Source of the DNA: Salinisphaera dokdonensis
GTDB taxonomy: Bacteria > Pseudomonadota > Gammaproteobacteria > Nevskiales > Salinisphaeraceae
Assembly (NCBI RefSeq): GCF_040361215.1
Contig: NZ_APND01000005.1
Coordinates: 272,207-336,206 of the forward strand
Direction of reading: 5' to 3'
Length of the DNA: 64,000 nt
The notes under the pieces are model-generated. The model was not told where the DNA came from. It was given only the letters and a program-made list of their open reading frames with translations, and did not search any database. Numbering within the stretch: position 1 is the stretch's first letter; the number at the start of each line of letters is the position of its first letter. Position numbers and translations under genes: made by a program. This document shows, piece by piece, positions 9,156 through 17,761 of this stretch.

Positions 9156-11123
9156 TCAGTCGATGACCAGGCTGACCGAACCATCCGACTGATAGTCGAA
9201 GGCGAGAATGCCGGAAGACACCTGATCAGTGCTTTCGTCGTAGTACTCGTCGAACGCACTCTGACAATAATTCTTGGCATCGCGCACGACGACCTGCAGG
9301 TAGTAGCGCGTGCCCGGCGTCAAAGGCGTGCTCGGCACGGTCGACGTACCGACCAGCCCGTTCTCCTGATAGGTATCGCCGTCAAGAAGTCGCATGGGCT
9401 CATCGTCGGCGGCCGTGCAGGCATCGCCAGACCGGCCGGTTGCCAGCACCGGACTCGTCGATAACCGTACGTCGTAACGCAGGGCATCGCTCTGGATATC
9501 GTAGGAGGCATCCCAGCGCAGCACGACGTTGCCTCCTTGGTTTTCGGCGGCCATATAGACCGGCATGGGCCGTTCGAGCGTGGCGTCGTATTCTGCGCGC
9601 GCGGCGGCGATGGTGGCCGGCAGCCGATCGATCTCGGCCTGGATCTGGTCCGCCGCACTCCCCGAGCCTTGCAGCGGCAGATTGTTCAGATCCGGGTTTG
9701 TGGTCAGCACAGCCTTGATTTCGTCGATCGGATAACCGTCGATCAGACGCTGCACGTTCGCAGCCGTAACCTCTGCGCTTTGCAGGGCATCCAGTTTGGC
9801 GGTCAGCGCCTGCACGTTGCCGGCACCGGCTTTGATGTACTCACGTACCAGCACCATGCCCCACCAGTTGGCCAAGCCCTGCTGCCAGCGCGGCCGTATC
9901 GGGTTCTCGGCAGCCTCGTTGGGCTGGCCGTAGAAATCCCAGGCGCCGTCATAGTCCCATGGCGTGAAGTAGAACCGCTCGAAGTCCTCGACGCCATCGC
10001 CGTCGACATCCGCCGGACGATAAAGATAGAAGTTCTGTGAGTTGGTGTCCTTGTTGGACAACAGAATATTGATCGCAAGCCAGGTCCGGAAATTGTCCGG
10101 ATGGAAATAGCGTGCGAAATCGGTGTTGAAATCGGGCTCACCGTCGTTGATCGCCTCGAGCATGGCGATCAGTACGTCGGTGTTTTCATTGTCGCCCTTG
10201 GATTCGAGAAGGGTCTCGAACTCGTCGGAGTCCGCATCGGCACGAATCAGAGGCGTCTCTTCGGGCGAAAGGAACTCGAACTGTTCTGCCTTGAAGATAT
10301 TCGATTCCTCCAGCTGGCCGTGATTTTCTGCCCAGTCGTCATCCATGTATTCGACGTTGGTGAACAGACCGAAATCCTGCTCGCCCGCCGCCGGGTTGGC
10401 CTCGTCGGTCACGTACAGATGAATGAACTGGGTGCGCAGGCTCGGAAAGTCCGAGACCTGAGTGAACAGATCGAAAGCGAGCTTGTTGCGGATATGGCTT
10501 AGGTCGTAGGGATGCTTGTTGAGCTGGAAGCGCTCCATGCCAAACCAGTCGTCATCGAAGCCGTCGTCGTCCTCGTTGTCGAACTCGACCTTGTAGGACT
10601 TCTGTTTCGACTGGCGGGTCGACGCGCCGCGAACTTCCATTTCGCCGATGAACTTGAACTCGGTATCCGGGATGCTGGCCGTGATCTGCAGCTCCGGATC
10701 GAACGCGTCGCTGCCGTCGGTGTCACCGCGGTTGTCCGGGTCGTCGCCGCCATTGAGATCGGTAAGGGTGCAGCCTCGGTAGTCCTCTTCATCCTCGATC
10801 GTCGCCGGATCGTCTGCCTGGCAGGCATCGCTGGTGGGCGCCTTTATGGTGAGGTTGACCCGAATGATGTTGGCATCGTCGGGAAGCGCGTAGCTCACGG
10901 TTGCGGCTTCACCGGGATCGACGATATCGCCATCGGCATTGAGGCCGGGAACCTGTGATGGATCGGCGGTCGAGTCGCCGCCCGTTCCGCCACCGGCACT
11001 GCCGCCCCCACTGCCGCCATCATCATCGGAGCCGCCGCCTCCGCCACCGCAGGCACTCAGCCCGGCCGCCACGAATACCAGCATCCAGGGCGCAATTCGA
11101 CGCGCCCAATTAGAGTTATTCAT
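9156..11123 (-). CDS. CotH kinase-like lipoprotein
   Basis: 655 residues. The ATG at 11123 follows a GGGGG-rich ribosome site and gives a lipoprotein signal ending LSAC, with Cys25 as the lipidation site, then a Gly/Ser/Asp spacer to about residue 55. The central part matches CotH-type proteins: RGASTRQSKQKSYKVEF, an HPYDLSHIRNKLAFDLF helix segment, a GLFTNVEYMD strand and the PWDYDGAWD motif. CotH proteins are atypical protein kinases described on spore coats and on fungal surfaces; bacterial secreted members are poorly studied. The C-terminal ~110 residues look like a fibronectin-III-type beta domain (VVLRWDASYD, then TRYYLQVVV). It has its own terminator and no obvious operon partner. Confidence 0.85.
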   Translation of the reverse strand: MNNSNWARRIAPWMLVFVAAGLSACGGGGGGSDDDGGSGGGSAGGGTGGDSTADPSQVPGLNADGDIVDPGEAATVSYALPDDANIIRVNLTIKAPTSDACQADDPATIEDEEDYRGCTLTDLNGGDDPDNRGDTDGSDAFDPELQITASIPDTEFKFIGEMEVRGASTRQSKQKSYKVEFDNEDDDGFDDDWFGMERFQLNKHPYDLSHIRNKLAFDLFTQVSDFPSLRTQFIHLYVTDEANPAAGEQDFGLFTNVEYMDDDWAENHGQLEESNIFKAEQFEFLSPEETPLIRADADSDEFETLLESKGDNENTDVLIAMLEAINDGEPDFNTDFARYFHPDNFRTWLAINILLSNKDTNSQNFYLYRPADVDGDGVEDFERFYFTPWDYDGAWDFYGQPNEAAENPIRPRWQQGLANWWGMVLVREYIKAGAGNVQALTAKLDALQSAEVTAANVQRLIDGYPIDEIKAVLTTNPDLNNLPLQGSGSAADQIQAEIDRLPATIAAARAEYDATLERPMPVYMAAENQGGNVVLRWDASYDIQSDALRYDVRLSTSPVLATGRSGDACTAADDEPMRLLDGDTYQENGLVGTSTVPSTPLTPGTRYYLQVVVRDAKNYCQSAFDEYYDESTDQVSSGILAFDYQSDGSVSLVID

Positions 11124-11204
11124 TGTTTTCCCCCTGTGCACACCGCGCGCTGCCGCGGCTAGAATGCTTCATATAGCACAGGCGGCGAATTTATTCGAAG
11201 CCGT

Positions 11205-12494
11205 TCAACCCGGGTGCCGGCCCAGCGCCGTCTCGATCAGCGCGATACTGCGATCCAGCGCGCCCTCTTGTTCGCGCACATGGGCCCGGCCGGCCGCGCC
11301 CGCGGCAAGCGCGCGATCACGGTCCAGTCCCCAGTGGCCGGCTGTGTCCGCCAACTGTGCGGGCGTCTTGCAGATACGCGCCGCGCCGCACCCGACGAGC
11401 CCGTCGACGATGTCCTGCCATTCTTCGATATAAGGGCCGACACAGAACGGGCGGCCCAGCGCGGCGGGTTCGAGCACGTTGTGGCCGCCGATGCCGGGCA
11501 CGAAGCTGCCACCCACGACCGCGACGTCGGCCGCGCTGTAGAACATTGGAACCTCGCCGAGCGTATCGGCCAGCACGATATCCGTGGCCTCGCCCACGGC
11601 ATCGCCGACGCTGCGGCGTGCGACCGACCAGGGGCTGGCTTCGAGCAGCGCCGCCACGGCATCGAACCGCTGGGGATGACGCGGCGCGATCACCAAAAGT
11701 CCGCCACAGTCGCGGGATCGCAGCCGTTCGAACGCCTTGAGCAGGATCTCTTCTTCGCCCTCGTGGGTGCTGGCAGCAACGACAATGCCGCGCGTATCGG
11801 CCTGCCATTGCCGGCGCAACGCCTTGCCGGCAGTCTCGGTATCGGCATGGTCGGGCGTGTCGTACTTGAGATTGCCGGTCGCCACCACGCGCTCGACCGG
11901 CGCACCGAGCGTCGCGAAGCGCTCTGCATGGGCCTCGCTCGCTGCGCCGATCGCGTCGATACGCGCGAGCATGAAGCGTGTCGCATTCGCCAGCGGCCAG
12001 CGCGCGTAGTGCTCGGCCGAGCGCTGGGACACGCTCGCGTTGACCAGCACCAGCGGCACATGGGCACGATCCGCAGCGGCGATCAGGTTCGGCCAGAGCT
12101 CGGTCTCGACCAGAATGCCGATACGCGGCGCAGCGGCTGCCATGAATCGACGCGTGGCGCCCAGCGTATCGAGTGGTACATAGCGGATACAGACACGATC
12201 ACCGAAGCGTTTGATCGCGCGTTCGCGCCCCGTGGGCGTCATCGTGGTGATCAACAGCGTTGATTGCGGGAATCGCCGCTCTAGCGCTTCCGCTAGCGGT
12301 GCGATCAGCACGACTTCACCGACCGACGCCGCATGCACCCAGATCGCGTCCTTGGGCACGTCGTCAACAAGACCCAGGCGCTCGCCAAAATTCTGCCGGT
12401 ACGCCGGTTCGCGTCGGCCGCGCCAGGCGAAATAGCCGAACACCAGGGGCAGCACGAGCCATGTGGCCAGACAGTAGACGGCCCGCCAGAGCAT
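11205..12494 (-). CDS. waaA: 3-deoxy-D-manno-octulosonic acid (Kdo) transferase
   Basis: Transfers Kdo from CMP-Kdo to the lipid A precursor on the inner-membrane face. 429 residues, with one N-terminal membrane anchor and then a GT-B fold. Landmarks are WVHAASVGEV, the ETELWPNLI segment, VNASVSQRS, and the CMP-Kdo-binding region GGSFVPGIGGHNVLEPAALG. Its start lies one base after the hldE stop, so the two are very likely co-transcribed and translationally coupled. A Kdo kinase gene nearby suggests the enzyme may add a single Kdo, as in Haemophilus. That is inference from context, since WaaA sequence alone does not reveal the number of Kdo residues added. Confidence 0.96.
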   Translation of the reverse strand: MLWRAVYCLATWLVLPLVFGYFAWRGRREPAYRQNFGERLGLVDDVPKDAIWVHAASVGEVVLIAPLAEALERRFPQSTLLITTMTPTGRERAIKRFGDRVCIRYVPLDTLGATRRFMAAAAPRIGILVETELWPNLIAAADRAHVPLVLVNASVSQRSAEHYARWPLANATRFMLARIDAIGAASEAHAERFATLGAPVERVVATGNLKYDTPDHADTETAGKALRRQWQADTRGIVVAASTHEGEEEILLKAFERLRSRDCGGLLVIAPRHPQRFDAVAALLEASPWSVARRSVGDAVGEATDIVLADTLGEVPMFYSAADVAVVGGSFVPGIGGHNVLEPAALGRPFCVGPYIEEWQDIVDGLVGCGAARICKTPAQLADTAGHWGLDRDRALAAGAAGRAHVREQEGALDRSIALIETALGRHPG

Positions 12495-12495
12495 G

Positions 12496-13935
12496 TCAGT
12501 CGGTGTCGGGCGCGTCGTTCATGCGTTCAATGATCGCCGAGGTGGAATAACCATCGACGAAATCCAGGACTCGCACCTCGCCGCCTGCAGCGCGCACGCA
12601 GTCGCCACCGGCGATCTCGTCCGGCTTGTAGTCGCCGCCCTTGACCAGCACATCCGGACACAGCCGACAGATCACGCGCTCGGGCGTGTCCTCGGCAAAG
12701 GGCACAACCCAGTCGACCGCAGACAGCCCTCGCAGCACCTGCATGCGATGTTCGAGATCGTTGAGAGGACGCGACGGGCCTTTCAGGCGTCCGACCGAGG
12801 CGTCGTCATTCACCGCGACGATCAGCCAGTCGCCCAGCGCACGCGCCGCCTCAAGATAGGCGATATGGCCGGGATGCAGCAGATCGAAGCAGCCGTTGGT
12901 CATGACTACGCGTTCGCCACGCCCCCGCAGATCGGCGACGATGCCGGCGAGCGTGTCTTCATCAACCAGTCCCGCCGCGCTGCCGCGCTGGTTGCGCGCG
13001 GCGCGCTTGAGCTCGGCAGGTGTCACCGTGGCGGTACCCAGCTTGGCGACCACAATGCCGGCACCCAGGTTCGCAATGGCAGCCGCGTCGCCGAGTTCGA
13101 GGCCGGCGGCCAGTCCGGCGCCAAGGAGCGCGATGACCGTATCGCCGGCTCCGGTTACATCGAATACTTCCTGGGCCTGCGCCGGCAGGTGCAGATGGCC
13201 GGCCTGCGAGAACAGGCTCATGCCCTTTTCGCTACGGGTGACCAGCAGGCTGTCGACTTCGAGCCGCTCACGCAGCGCATCCGCGTTGTTCTGAAGGCTT
13301 GAGTCGTCGGTCACCGTGCCGGCTACGACTTCGAACTCGTGCAGGTTCGGGGTGATCATCGTGGCCAGCGTGTATCTCTGCCAGTCGCTGCCCTTGGGAT
13401 CGACCAGCACCGGAATACCCAGCTCGCGTGCCGCCGCGATTATCGCCTCGACATCGGCCAGCGTGCCCTTGCCATAGTCCGAGCAGATCACAACGTCGGT
13501 ATCGGCAAGCGCGGCACGATAGCGCGTCAGGAACGCATCGCGCGCAAAGGCGCCATCGAGCGCGAAGGACTTTTCAAAATCCAGCCGGATCAACTGCTGA
13601 TTGCGGCTCATCACCCGCAGCTTCGCGATCGTGGGATGGCTTTTACTGATCAGTAGGTCCGGCGTCACGCCCTCGCGCTCGAGCAGCGCGGCGGTGGCTT
13701 CGCCGGGCTCGTCATCACCTACCACACCGATCAGCCGCGTATCTGCGCCGATACGGGCAAGATTGAGCGCAACGTTCGCGGCGCCGCCAAGACGGCGCTC
13801 CTCGTCGGCGATGCGCACCACCGGCACCGGCGCCTCCGGAGAGATGCGTCCGGTATCGCCGTACCAGTAACGGTCCAGCATGATATCGCCCACGACCAGG
13901 ACACGGGCGTTGTCGAACGAGGGGATCGTCAGCAT
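12496..13935 (-). CDS. hldE: bifunctional heptose-7-phosphate kinase / heptose-1-phosphate adenylyltransferase
   Basis: Two steps in making ADP-L-glycero-D-manno-heptose for the LPS inner core: phosphorylation of D-glycero-D-manno-heptose 7-phosphate, and adenylylation after GmhB action. 479 residues, the usual length. Residues 1 to ~320 are a PfkB/ribokinase domain, with the GGAANVALNLARIG substrate motif and the VTGAGDT anion-hole motif. The C-terminal ~140 residues are a cytidylyltransferase-like domain with TNGCFDLLHPGHI. The epimerase for the last step, hldD, lies 3 kb away on the same strand. It is divergent from lpxL. Confidence 0.97.
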   Translation of the reverse strand: MLTIPSFDNARVLVVGDIMLDRYWYGDTGRISPEAPVPVVRIADEERRLGGAANVALNLARIGADTRLIGVVGDDEPGEATAALLEREGVTPDLLISKSHPTIAKLRVMSRNQQLIRLDFEKSFALDGAFARDAFLTRYRAALADTDVVICSDYGKGTLADVEAIIAAARELGIPVLVDPKGSDWQRYTLATMITPNLHEFEVVAGTVTDDSSLQNNADALRERLEVDSLLVTRSEKGMSLFSQAGHLHLPAQAQEVFDVTGAGDTVIALLGAGLAAGLELGDAAAIANLGAGIVVAKLGTATVTPAELKRAARNQRGSAAGLVDEDTLAGIVADLRGRGERVVMTNGCFDLLHPGHIAYLEAARALGDWLIVAVNDDASVGRLKGPSRPLNDLEHRMQVLRGLSAVDWVVPFAEDTPERVICRLCPDVLVKGGDYKPDEIAGGDCVRAAGGEVRVLDFVDGYSTSAIIERMNDAPDTD

Positions 13936-14060
13936 GCTTTCACCGGGCGAACAATTCGCGCATCATACAAACCCTGTTGCGCGCTGTGTAGCGCCGTTTT
14001 TCGCAACATCGTTGTCTTCCACGCCTATGATTGCCGACCGGCCGACCCGGCCCGCCTAGC

Positions 14061-15020
14061 ATGGCTGATCCCGCCCCCGAAAAAGATGCCCCCAGCAGCC
14101 TGCGTGCGCCGCGTTACTGGGGCAGCTGGGTCCTGATGGGGCTCGGCTGGCTGCTGTCCCAGTTGCCTTACCGATTGCAGATGGGCATTGGCCGGTTCTT
14201 CGGCAACCTTGCCTACCACGTGATTGGCGAGCGGCGCCGTGTCGCCGACGTGAACCTGCGCCTTTGTTTTCCGGAGCTAGGCGAACGCGAGCGATATCAG
14301 ATCCTGCGCGACCACTTTCGGTCGGTTGGCATGGGCGCGATCGAAACCGCGATCTGCTGGTGGGGTCCGACCGACAAGATCCAGTCGTTGGCCCATATCG
14401 AGGGGCTCGAGCATCTCGAAGCAGCTGCAGAACGCGGGCGCGGCATCATCCTGCTGTCGGCCCACTTCACGTCCCTCGAGCTGGGTGTACGCATGGCCAA
14501 GGGGCCGCTGCGCGAGCTCGGGTACGTGACCACGGCCATGTACAAGGCGCCACACGACCCGGTGGTCGACCACGTCATGCGCACCCGCCGCGAGGCGCAT
14601 ATCGGTGGGTCGAGTATCCGGGACGACGACGTCAAGGGGCTTTTGAAGGCGCTGCGACGCAAGGATGCTGTCTGGTATGCGGCCGACCAGAAACCGCCGA
14701 AGCGCCTGGGCGTTGTGGTGGATTTCTTCGGCCAGCCGGCACGCACGCATGTGGCGCTCAGCCGTCTTGCGCGCATGACCAAGGCCAGCGTGGTGCCGTT
14801 TTTCACCCTGCGCCGCGAAGACGGTAACGGCTACCGGCTGATCATCAAGCCATCGATCAGCGATAGCCTTGGCGAGGATGAAACCGCGGATGCCCAGCGC
14901 ATCAATGCGATGATCGAGTCAGTGGTGCGCGAAGCACCCGCGCAGTACTTCTGGTTGCATCAGCGCTTCAAGCGCTCCGGCTACAATCCCTACAAACCGG
15001 CGGCGAAGACCGAGGTATAG
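14061..15020 (+). CDS. lpxL: lysophospholipid acyltransferase family, lipid A lauroyl-type acyltransferase
   Basis: Adds a secondary acyl chain to Kdo-lipid A at the inner membrane. 319 residues from the ATG at 14061; an in-frame TTG 30 nt upstream is a less likely start. One hydrophobic N-terminal helix (about residues 15-35) precedes the acyltransferase domain. The catalytic HX4E motif is HFTSLE, and the family segments ADQKP and PFFTLRR are present. No strong ribosome site is visible. Its last 31 bases overlap the end of the convergent kdkA gene. LpxL versus LpxM specificity cannot be told by eye; the symbol denotes the family. Confidence 0.9.
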   Translation: MADPAPEKDAPSSLRAPRYWGSWVLMGLGWLLSQLPYRLQMGIGRFFGNLAYHVIGERRRVADVNLRLCFPELGERERYQILRDHFRSVGMGAIETAICWWGPTDKIQSLAHIEGLEHLEAAAERGRGIILLSAHFTSLELGVRMAKGPLRELGYVTTAMYKAPHDPVVDHVMRTRREAHIGGSSIRDDDVKGLLKALRRKDAVWYAADQKPPKRLGVVVDFFGQPARTHVALSRLARMTKASVVPFFTLRREDGNGYRLIIKPSISDSLGEDETADAQRINAMIESVVREAPAQYFWLHQRFKRSGYNPYKPAAKTEV

Positions 15021-15721
15021 CCACCACGCAACGCGGCCCAGTCGGCGTCGAGAAAGTGGAAATCCATCGAGGCGGCGCGGAATTTCTGCAGCGAACGGCG
15101 CAGGCGCTCGAGATTGGCTTCCCGCCATTTGCCGGGGCTGCGCAGGCGCGCCTTGTCGAAATCGATCAGATGAAACCCATCGCTGTCGTCAACCAGCACG
15201 TTGCGCGCATTCAGGTCCGCATGCCAGACGCCGGCACGGTGGAAACGCGCGAGCGTGCCACCCAGCGCCTGCCAGGCCGTCGACGCCAATGCAGACTGGG
15301 CCAGCCGATCGGCCAGCGGCCTGCTGGCCATGACCTGCGCGGTGATCAGATCGCCCCGATAGAACCCGAGCGACGACTGAATCCGTGCGGCAACTGGCGC
15401 AGGGACAGGCAGGTCCTGCTCGCGCAGCTGCGCGAGCATGCGAATCTCGCGAACCGGGCGCGTGCGCCCGAGTCCCGTATAAAGAAACCGATCAGTATTG
15501 ATCTGGGCGAGCGCCCCGCCCCGACGGTTGTGTCGCAACACCCAGGGCACATCGCCCAGGCCGGCGAGGAAATAAGCCGTGCCGCGCCCCTGGGCCTCGG
15601 CCAGCAGCTCATCTCGCGCACGCCACCAGTCGGCGTCGAACAGTTCCGGCCGGGGTTCGTCGAGCTGCTGATCGTCCCAGACGAAACGCTCGCCCCGGAT
15701 TGTCGCCTCACGCAAGGTCAT
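14990..15721 (-). CDS. kdkA: 3-deoxy-D-manno-octulosonic acid kinase
   Basis: Phosphorylates Kdo in the LPS inner core using ATP. 243 residues, protein-kinase-like fold. The catalytic loop is HADLNARNVLV and the metal-binding motif is LIDFDKAR; an N-terminal WVLRHNRRGG segment precedes them. It ends inside the 3' end of the oppositely transcribed lpxL gene (31-base convergent overlap). It begins 25 bases after ilvE on the same strand, so it is probably read from the hldD/ilvE side. Related WaaP/InaA-type kinases are the main alternative; the HADLNARN loop and length favour KdkA. Confidence 0.9.
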   Translation of the reverse strand: MTLREATIRGERFVWDDQQLDEPRPELFDADWWRARDELLAEAQGRGTAYFLAGLGDVPWVLRHNRRGGALAQINTDRFLYTGLGRTRPVREIRMLAQLREQDLPVPAPVAARIQSSLGFYRGDLITAQVMASRPLADRLAQSALASTAWQALGGTLARFHRAGVWHADLNARNVLVDDSDGFHLIDFDKARLRSPGKWREANLERLRRSLQKFRAASMDFHFLDADWAALRGGYTSVFAAGL

Positions 15722-15746
15722 GGCCGTCGACGGGCGACGCGCGCCC

Positions 15747-16670
15747 TCAGACGAACGTCAGCCAGTCCGCATGATCATCGCGACGCCCGCTCACCTGATC
15801 GAAATAACGCGACTGCAGCGCTTCGGTGATCGGGCCTCGCTTGCCCTCGCCGATGGTGCGATCGTCGAGCTCGCGCATGGGCGTAACCTCGGCGGCCGTG
15901 CCGGTGAGGAAGGCTTCATCCGCGATATAGACCTCGTCGCGGGTGATGCTCTTTTCGCGACACTCGATGCCCATCTCGTCGGCATAGGTCATGATCGTGC
16001 GCCGGGTGATGCCGTCGAGCGCGCTGGTCAGGTCTGGCGTGTAGAGCACACCGTCGCGGACGATGAACAGGTTCTCGCCGCTGCCTTCGGACACGAAGCC
16101 GTTGCAGTCGAGCATGAGTGCTTCGTCGTAACCGGCCTTGTTGGCCTCGGTCACGGCGAGCATGGAATTGAAGTACGGCCCGTTCGCCTTGGCCTTGGTC
16201 ATGGCCGAGTTCACATGGTGACGCGAGAACGACGAGGTCTTCACGCGAATACCGCGGGTGATGTTCTCTTCGCCCAGATAGCTGCCCCAGGTCCAGGCCG
16301 CGATCGCGACATGCGAGGTCAGATCGTGAGCATGCAGGCCCATCGCCTCCGAGCCGTAGAAGACCACCGGACGGATATAGGCCGACTCGAGCTTGTTCTC
16401 GCGCACGACTTGGATCTGCGCAGCGCTGAGCTGCTCTTCGGTGTACGGCATCGGCATGCCGAGGATCTTGGCCGAGCGGCACAACCGCTTGGTGTGATCC
16501 TGCAGGCGGAAAATCGCCGTGCCCCGGTCGGTGTTGTAGGCGCGTACGCCCTCGAAGACACCCATGCCGTAATGCAGGGTGTGCGTGAGCACGTGAACCT
16601 TGGCGTCACGCCAGTCGACGAGTTCCCCGTCGAACCAGATCAGGCCATCTCGGTCGGCCATCGAAGTCAT
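15747..16670 (-). CDS. ilvE: branched-chain amino acid aminotransferase
   Basis: PLP-dependent transamination, the last step of leucine, isoleucine and valine synthesis. 307 residues, the family length. Class IV aminotransferase landmarks: HTLHYGMGVFEGVRAY near the N-terminus, the Lys-bearing TKAKANGPYFNS segment, NGFVSEGSGENLF, and TGTAAEVTP near the C-terminus. The ATG at 16670 has an AGGAG site eight bases upstream; a second in-frame ATG three codons later is less well placed. It sits among LPS genes without pathway connection to them, though the isoleucine enzyme ilvA lies about 21 kb away in this window. Confidence 0.97.
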   Translation of the reverse strand: MTSMADRDGLIWFDGELVDWRDAKVHVLTHTLHYGMGVFEGVRAYNTDRGTAIFRLQDHTKRLCRSAKILGMPMPYTEEQLSAAQIQVVRENKLESAYIRPVVFYGSEAMGLHAHDLTSHVAIAAWTWGSYLGEENITRGIRVKTSSFSRHHVNSAMTKAKANGPYFNSMLAVTEANKAGYDEALMLDCNGFVSEGSGENLFIVRDGVLYTPDLTSALDGITRRTIMTYADEMGIECREKSITRDEVYIADEAFLTGTAAEVTPMRELDDRTIGEGKRGPITEALQSRYFDQVSGRRDDHADWLTFV

Positions 16671-16782
16671 GTGCTCATCTCCTTGGGCTTGCAGGCATGC
16701 CGCGTAACGACTGCGGCAAGGCGCGCTATTTGACCATACCGGCGCCCATGCAGGCCAGTGTTATTGCTGCATTGCGCAGTTA

Positions 16783-17754
16783 TTATTCCGAATGGTGGGT
16801 CGCATCGGCCGCGCCACGTTCGGCGAGCCAATCGAGATAACGGCGCACGCCCTCGTCCACGGTCGCGAACGCACGGCCGTAACCCGCTTCTCGCAAGGCA
16901 TTTACGTCGGCCTGGGTAAAGCTCTGGTAGCGGCCGACCAGCGACTCCGGGAATTCGATATAGCGTTTCTCACCACGGCCGTACCAGCCGGTGACCGCAT
17001 CGGCGACATCGTTGAACGTCTGGCTGCGCCCGGTGCCGCAATTGAAGATCCCGGACACGCCGGAATCGAGCAGCCATAGATTGACGTCGACACAGTCGCC
17101 AACATAAATGAAGTCGCGGCGCTGCCCGCCATCGTCGTAGCCGTCGCTGCCCTCGAAAAGACGGCACTCGCCGCCCTCCTCTATCTGGCGCGAGAAATGC
17201 CAGGCCACGCTGGCCATCTTGCCCTTGTGCTGCTCGCGCGGGCCATACACGTTGAAGTAACGCAGGCCGGCCACCTGGGAGTTCGTTTTCGCCGATTGCG
17301 CGCGTACGTACTGATCGAAGGCGAACTTGGAGAACGCATACATGTTGAGCGGGCGTTCGGCTGCACGCTGCTCCACAAAGTCCGGCCCCATGCCGTAGAC
17401 CGACGCCGACGAGGCATAGATGAACGGTACGCCGCGCGCCACGCACCAGTCGTGCAGGCTCTTCGAGTAGCGGTAGTTGCGGTCCATCACATAGCGGCCG
17501 TCCCATTCGGTGGTATCCGAACAGGCGCCCTGATGGAACACGGCCGTAACGTCACCGAGCTCGTCGCCCGCCTCGACCCGGGCAAGCAGATCGTCGTATT
17601 CCAGATAATCGCTGAAGTCGAGATCGGCAAGGTTGAGACATTTGCGGCCGTCGGACAGATCGTCGACGACCAGAATGTCGCGCTCCCCACGGGCGTTGAG
17701 CCCGGCGACGATATTGCTGCCGATGAAGCCGGCGGCTCCGGTTACGATGATCAC
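16783..17754 (-). CDS. hldD: ADP-L-glycero-D-manno-heptose 6-epimerase
   Basis: Last step of ADP-heptose synthesis, feeding the LPS inner core. 323 residues, short-chain dehydrogenase fold with the N-terminal NADP site VTGAAGFIGSNIV and the active-site YAFSK (YxxxK), plus family segments HQGACSDTTEWDG and GPREQHKGKMASVAWH. The start is a GTG at 17754 that begins the protein exactly at the first Rossmann strand, with GAGG about ten bases upstream; longer in-frame versions run into the upstream glycosyltransferase gene. It starts seven bases after that gene ends, so the two are almost certainly one transcript. Confidence 0.96.
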   Translation of the reverse strand: MIIVTGAAGFIGSNIVAGLNARGERDILVVDDLSDGRKCLNLADLDFSDYLEYDDLLARVEAGDELGDVTAVFHQGACSDTTEWDGRYVMDRNYRYSKSLHDWCVARGVPFIYASSASVYGMGPDFVEQRAAERPLNMYAFSKFAFDQYVRAQSAKTNSQVAGLRYFNVYGPREQHKGKMASVAWHFSRQIEEGGECRLFEGSDGYDDGGQRRDFIYVGDCVDVNLWLLDSGVSGIFNCGTGRSQTFNDVADAVTGWYGRGEKRYIEFPESLVGRYQSFTQADVNALREAGYGRAFATVDEGVRRYLDWLAERGAADATHHSE

Positions 17755-17761
17755 TGGCGCT

